Below, piece by piece: positions 4,963 to 5,985 of a DNA stretch of 5,985 nucleotides. Numbering within the stretch: the first letter of the stretch is position 1; every line of letters begins with the position of its first letter. The notes under the pieces are model-generated. The model was not told where the DNA came from, did not search any database, and worked only from the letters and a program-made list of their open reading frames with translations. A program made the position numbers and the translations under genes. The stretch comes from Conexibacter sp. (GTDB taxonomy: Bacteria; Actinomycetota; Thermoleophilia; Solirubrobacterales; Solirubrobacteraceae): positions 1 through 5,985 of the forward strand of contig JAOPZG010000644.1 of the NCBI GenBank assembly GCA_025964215.1, read 5' to 3'.

Positions 4963-5546
4963 CCAGCGAGACCAGCACCTACACCGAGCCGGCGCCGGAG
5001 CTGCGCCACCGCGCGATCGACGCCGGCGAGGCCCGCGTCGCCGTCCTCACGCGCACCTACGAGACGAGCGTCGAGGACCTCTGGGACGCGTGCACCGATC
5101 CCGGCCGCCTCGCGCGCTGGTACACGACCGTCACCGGTGAGCTCCGTCTCGGCGGGATGTTCGAGCAGGTCAACATGGGCGGCGGCGTGATCGCCGAGTG
5201 CGAGGCGCCGCGCTTCCTTCGCGTGGTCCTCGGCAAGGGCGGCGTGGACGAGATCGAGGTCCGCATCTCCCCCGGCCCCCGCGACGGCACCGCGACGCTC
5301 GAGGTCCAGCACGCGACGACGCTCGACGCCCACGAGATCGGCGGGCGGATGTACGACGCGATCTACTGCATGGGCGGCGGCTACTACCCGCGCCTGCTCG
5401 CGCTCGACCTCCACCTCCGCGGCACGCTGCCCGAGGACTACGACGCCACCGCCTACCACCTCGATCCGGCGACGCGGCCGACGATCGACCGCGGCAGCGC
5501 GGCGATGCAGGCGCTGCTCGACGCCGACGCGGCGCGGGAGGGCTGA
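4959..5546 (+). CDS. SRPBCC (AHSA1/START-like) family protein
   Basis: A 195-residue soluble protein of the SRPBCC superfamily, Aha1 C-terminal-like branch, whose members have a deep hydrophobic ligand cavity. Characteristic parts are YETSVEDLWDACTDPGRLARWY (34-55), the strand GELRLGGMFE (60-69), a conserved GGVIAECEAPRFLRVVLG (75-92), the later strand TATLEVQHAT (111-120), and the closing helix GGRMYDAIYCMGGGYYPRLLALDLHL (128-153). The ligand and any enzymatic role are unknown; many such proteins are annotated only by fold. The ATG overlaps the ArsR stop as ATGA, with AGGAAGG (4943-4949) 9 bases upstream, showing translational coupling. The ArsR/SRPBCC pairing is a common actinobacterial module and suggests that the ArsR protein controls this gene. 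After residue 155 there is a tail, not part of the core fold, with Asp/Ala-rich content. Confidence 0.9.
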   Translation: MTSETSTYTEPAPELRHRAIDAGEARVAVLTRTYETSVEDLWDACTDPGRLARWYTTVTGELRLGGMFEQVNMGGGVIAECEAPRFLRVVLGKGGVDEIEVRISPGPRDGTATLEVQHATTLDAHEIGGRMYDAIYCMGGGYYPRLLALDLHLRGTLPEDYDATAYHLDPATRPTIDRGSAAMQALLDADAAREG

Positions 5547-5561
5547 GCGCGCGGCCTTCGT

Positions 5562-5985
5562 ATGGTGCAGGTGGACGTGAGCGCCCAGCACCCCGACATC
5601 GCGACCCGCGCCGACTGCGAGCGGCTCGTCCGGTCCTTCTACGGCCGGGCGCTGCACGACCCGATGATCGGCTGGATCTTCACGGACGTCGCGAAGCTCG
5701 ACCTCGAGGAGCACGTGCCGGTCATCACCTCCTTCTGGGAGACGATGCTGCTCGGCGCGCGCAGCTACAACGGCGGCGCCTTCGCGCCCCACGCCCACCT
5801 GCACCACGTCAGCGGCGGCCTGCGCCGCCCGCACTTCGAGCGCTGGCTGCTGCTCTGGGGCACGACCGTCGACGAGCTCTTCGCCGGCCCGCGCGCCGAG
5901 GAGGCCAAGGCCCACGCGCTGCGCGTCGGCGCGGCGTTCCACCGCCGGCTCCAGACGCTGCCGACGGCCGAGGAGGCGGCGGCCG
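5562..5985 (+). CDS. Group III truncated hemoglobin (3' end beyond window)
   Basis: The frame from 5562 is open to the window edge, giving 141 residues, so the globin fold is essentially complete. By comparison with Campylobacter Ctb (group III truncated hemoglobin), the key heme-pocket residues are present. They are B10 Tyr27 in RSFYGRAL, E7 His51 in LEEHVPVITSFW, proximal F8 His77 in FAPHAHL, and the group III G8 Trp95 in HFERWLLLW. The MLLGARSYNGG segment (62-72) is also typical. Members bind O2 with high affinity and are linked to oxygen, NO or peroxide chemistry; the physiological role here is unknown. The gene begins 15 bp after the SRPBCC stop and is probably cotranscribed. ATG at 5562 has no well-placed ribosome binding site (GGGAGGG at 5536-5542 is 19 bases away). 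In-frame GTGs at 5565, 5571 and 5577 are alternatives, and TATGGT at 5561-5566 could be an internal -10 for the last of these. Confidence 0.9.
   Translation, partial: MVQVDVSAQHPDIATRADCERLVRSFYGRALHDPMIGWIFTDVAKLDLEEHVPVITSFWETMLLGARSYNGGAFAPHAHLHHVSGGLRRPHFERWLLLWGTTVDELFAGPRAEEAKAHALRVGAAFHRRLQTLPTAEEAAA

Noticed and set aside
4851..5942. Long minus-strand frame opposite the SRPBCC and hemoglobin genes
   Set aside because: It spans two real genes with clear family motifs on the plus strand, and its own translation shows none.
1..5985. Mobile elements, CRISPR arrays, tRNA/rRNA genes, defence or toxin-antitoxin systems
   Set aside because: No transposase or integrase motifs, no spaced direct repeats of CRISPR type, no recognisable RNA gene folds and no defence-family proteins were found in any frame.

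Overview
The window is strongly GC-rich, with codon third positions dominated by G and C. It reads as chromosomal DNA of a high-GC actinobacterium. The gene families would fit a soil Thermoleophilia lineage (Solirubrobacter/Conexibacter type), but that placement is inference and was not tested. I see no insertion sequences, phage genes, tRNA or rRNA genes, or CRISPR repeats. Coding density is high, and the longest gap between genes is the 190-bp divergent region at 2224-2413.

Left block, minus strand. A Tat-exported glycoside hydrolase family 3 enzyme of the barley exo-beta-glucanase type (205-2223) is followed by the 5' end of a glutamate formimidoyltransferase-like gene that runs off the left edge (1-161). 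Between them is a perfect 14-bp hairpin that buries the start codon of the second gene. Transcribed rightward from the other side of the divergent region is a small STAS-domain anti-sigma-factor antagonist (2414-2770). Both divergent genes carry upstream sequences resembling SigB/SigF-type promoters (GTTT ... GGGTA), which suggests a shared general-stress sigma factor.

Middle block. The STAS gene ends tail-to-tail with an alpha/beta hydrolase (2757-3611, minus), overlapping it by 14 bp. The hydrolase is divergent from a transglutaminase-like cysteine-protease-fold protein (3727-4560, plus). That protein keeps the active-site Cys and Asp but has Ala where the catalytic His normally lies. The hydrolase appears to have a leaderless promoter enclosed by an 8-bp inverted repeat.

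Right block, plus strand. A probable operon contains an ArsR-family repressor (4600-4962), an SRPBCC/AHSA1-type protein overlapping it by 4 bp (4959-5546), and a group III truncated hemoglobin (5562 to the right edge, nearly complete) with all diagnostic heme-pocket residues. The operon starts from another apparently leaderless promoter with AT-rich repeats that could be the ArsR operator.

No wholly new system is evident. The points most worth checking are the paired SigB-like promoters, the start-codon hairpin, the His-less transglutaminase-like protein, and the ArsR/SRPBCC/hemoglobin unit.
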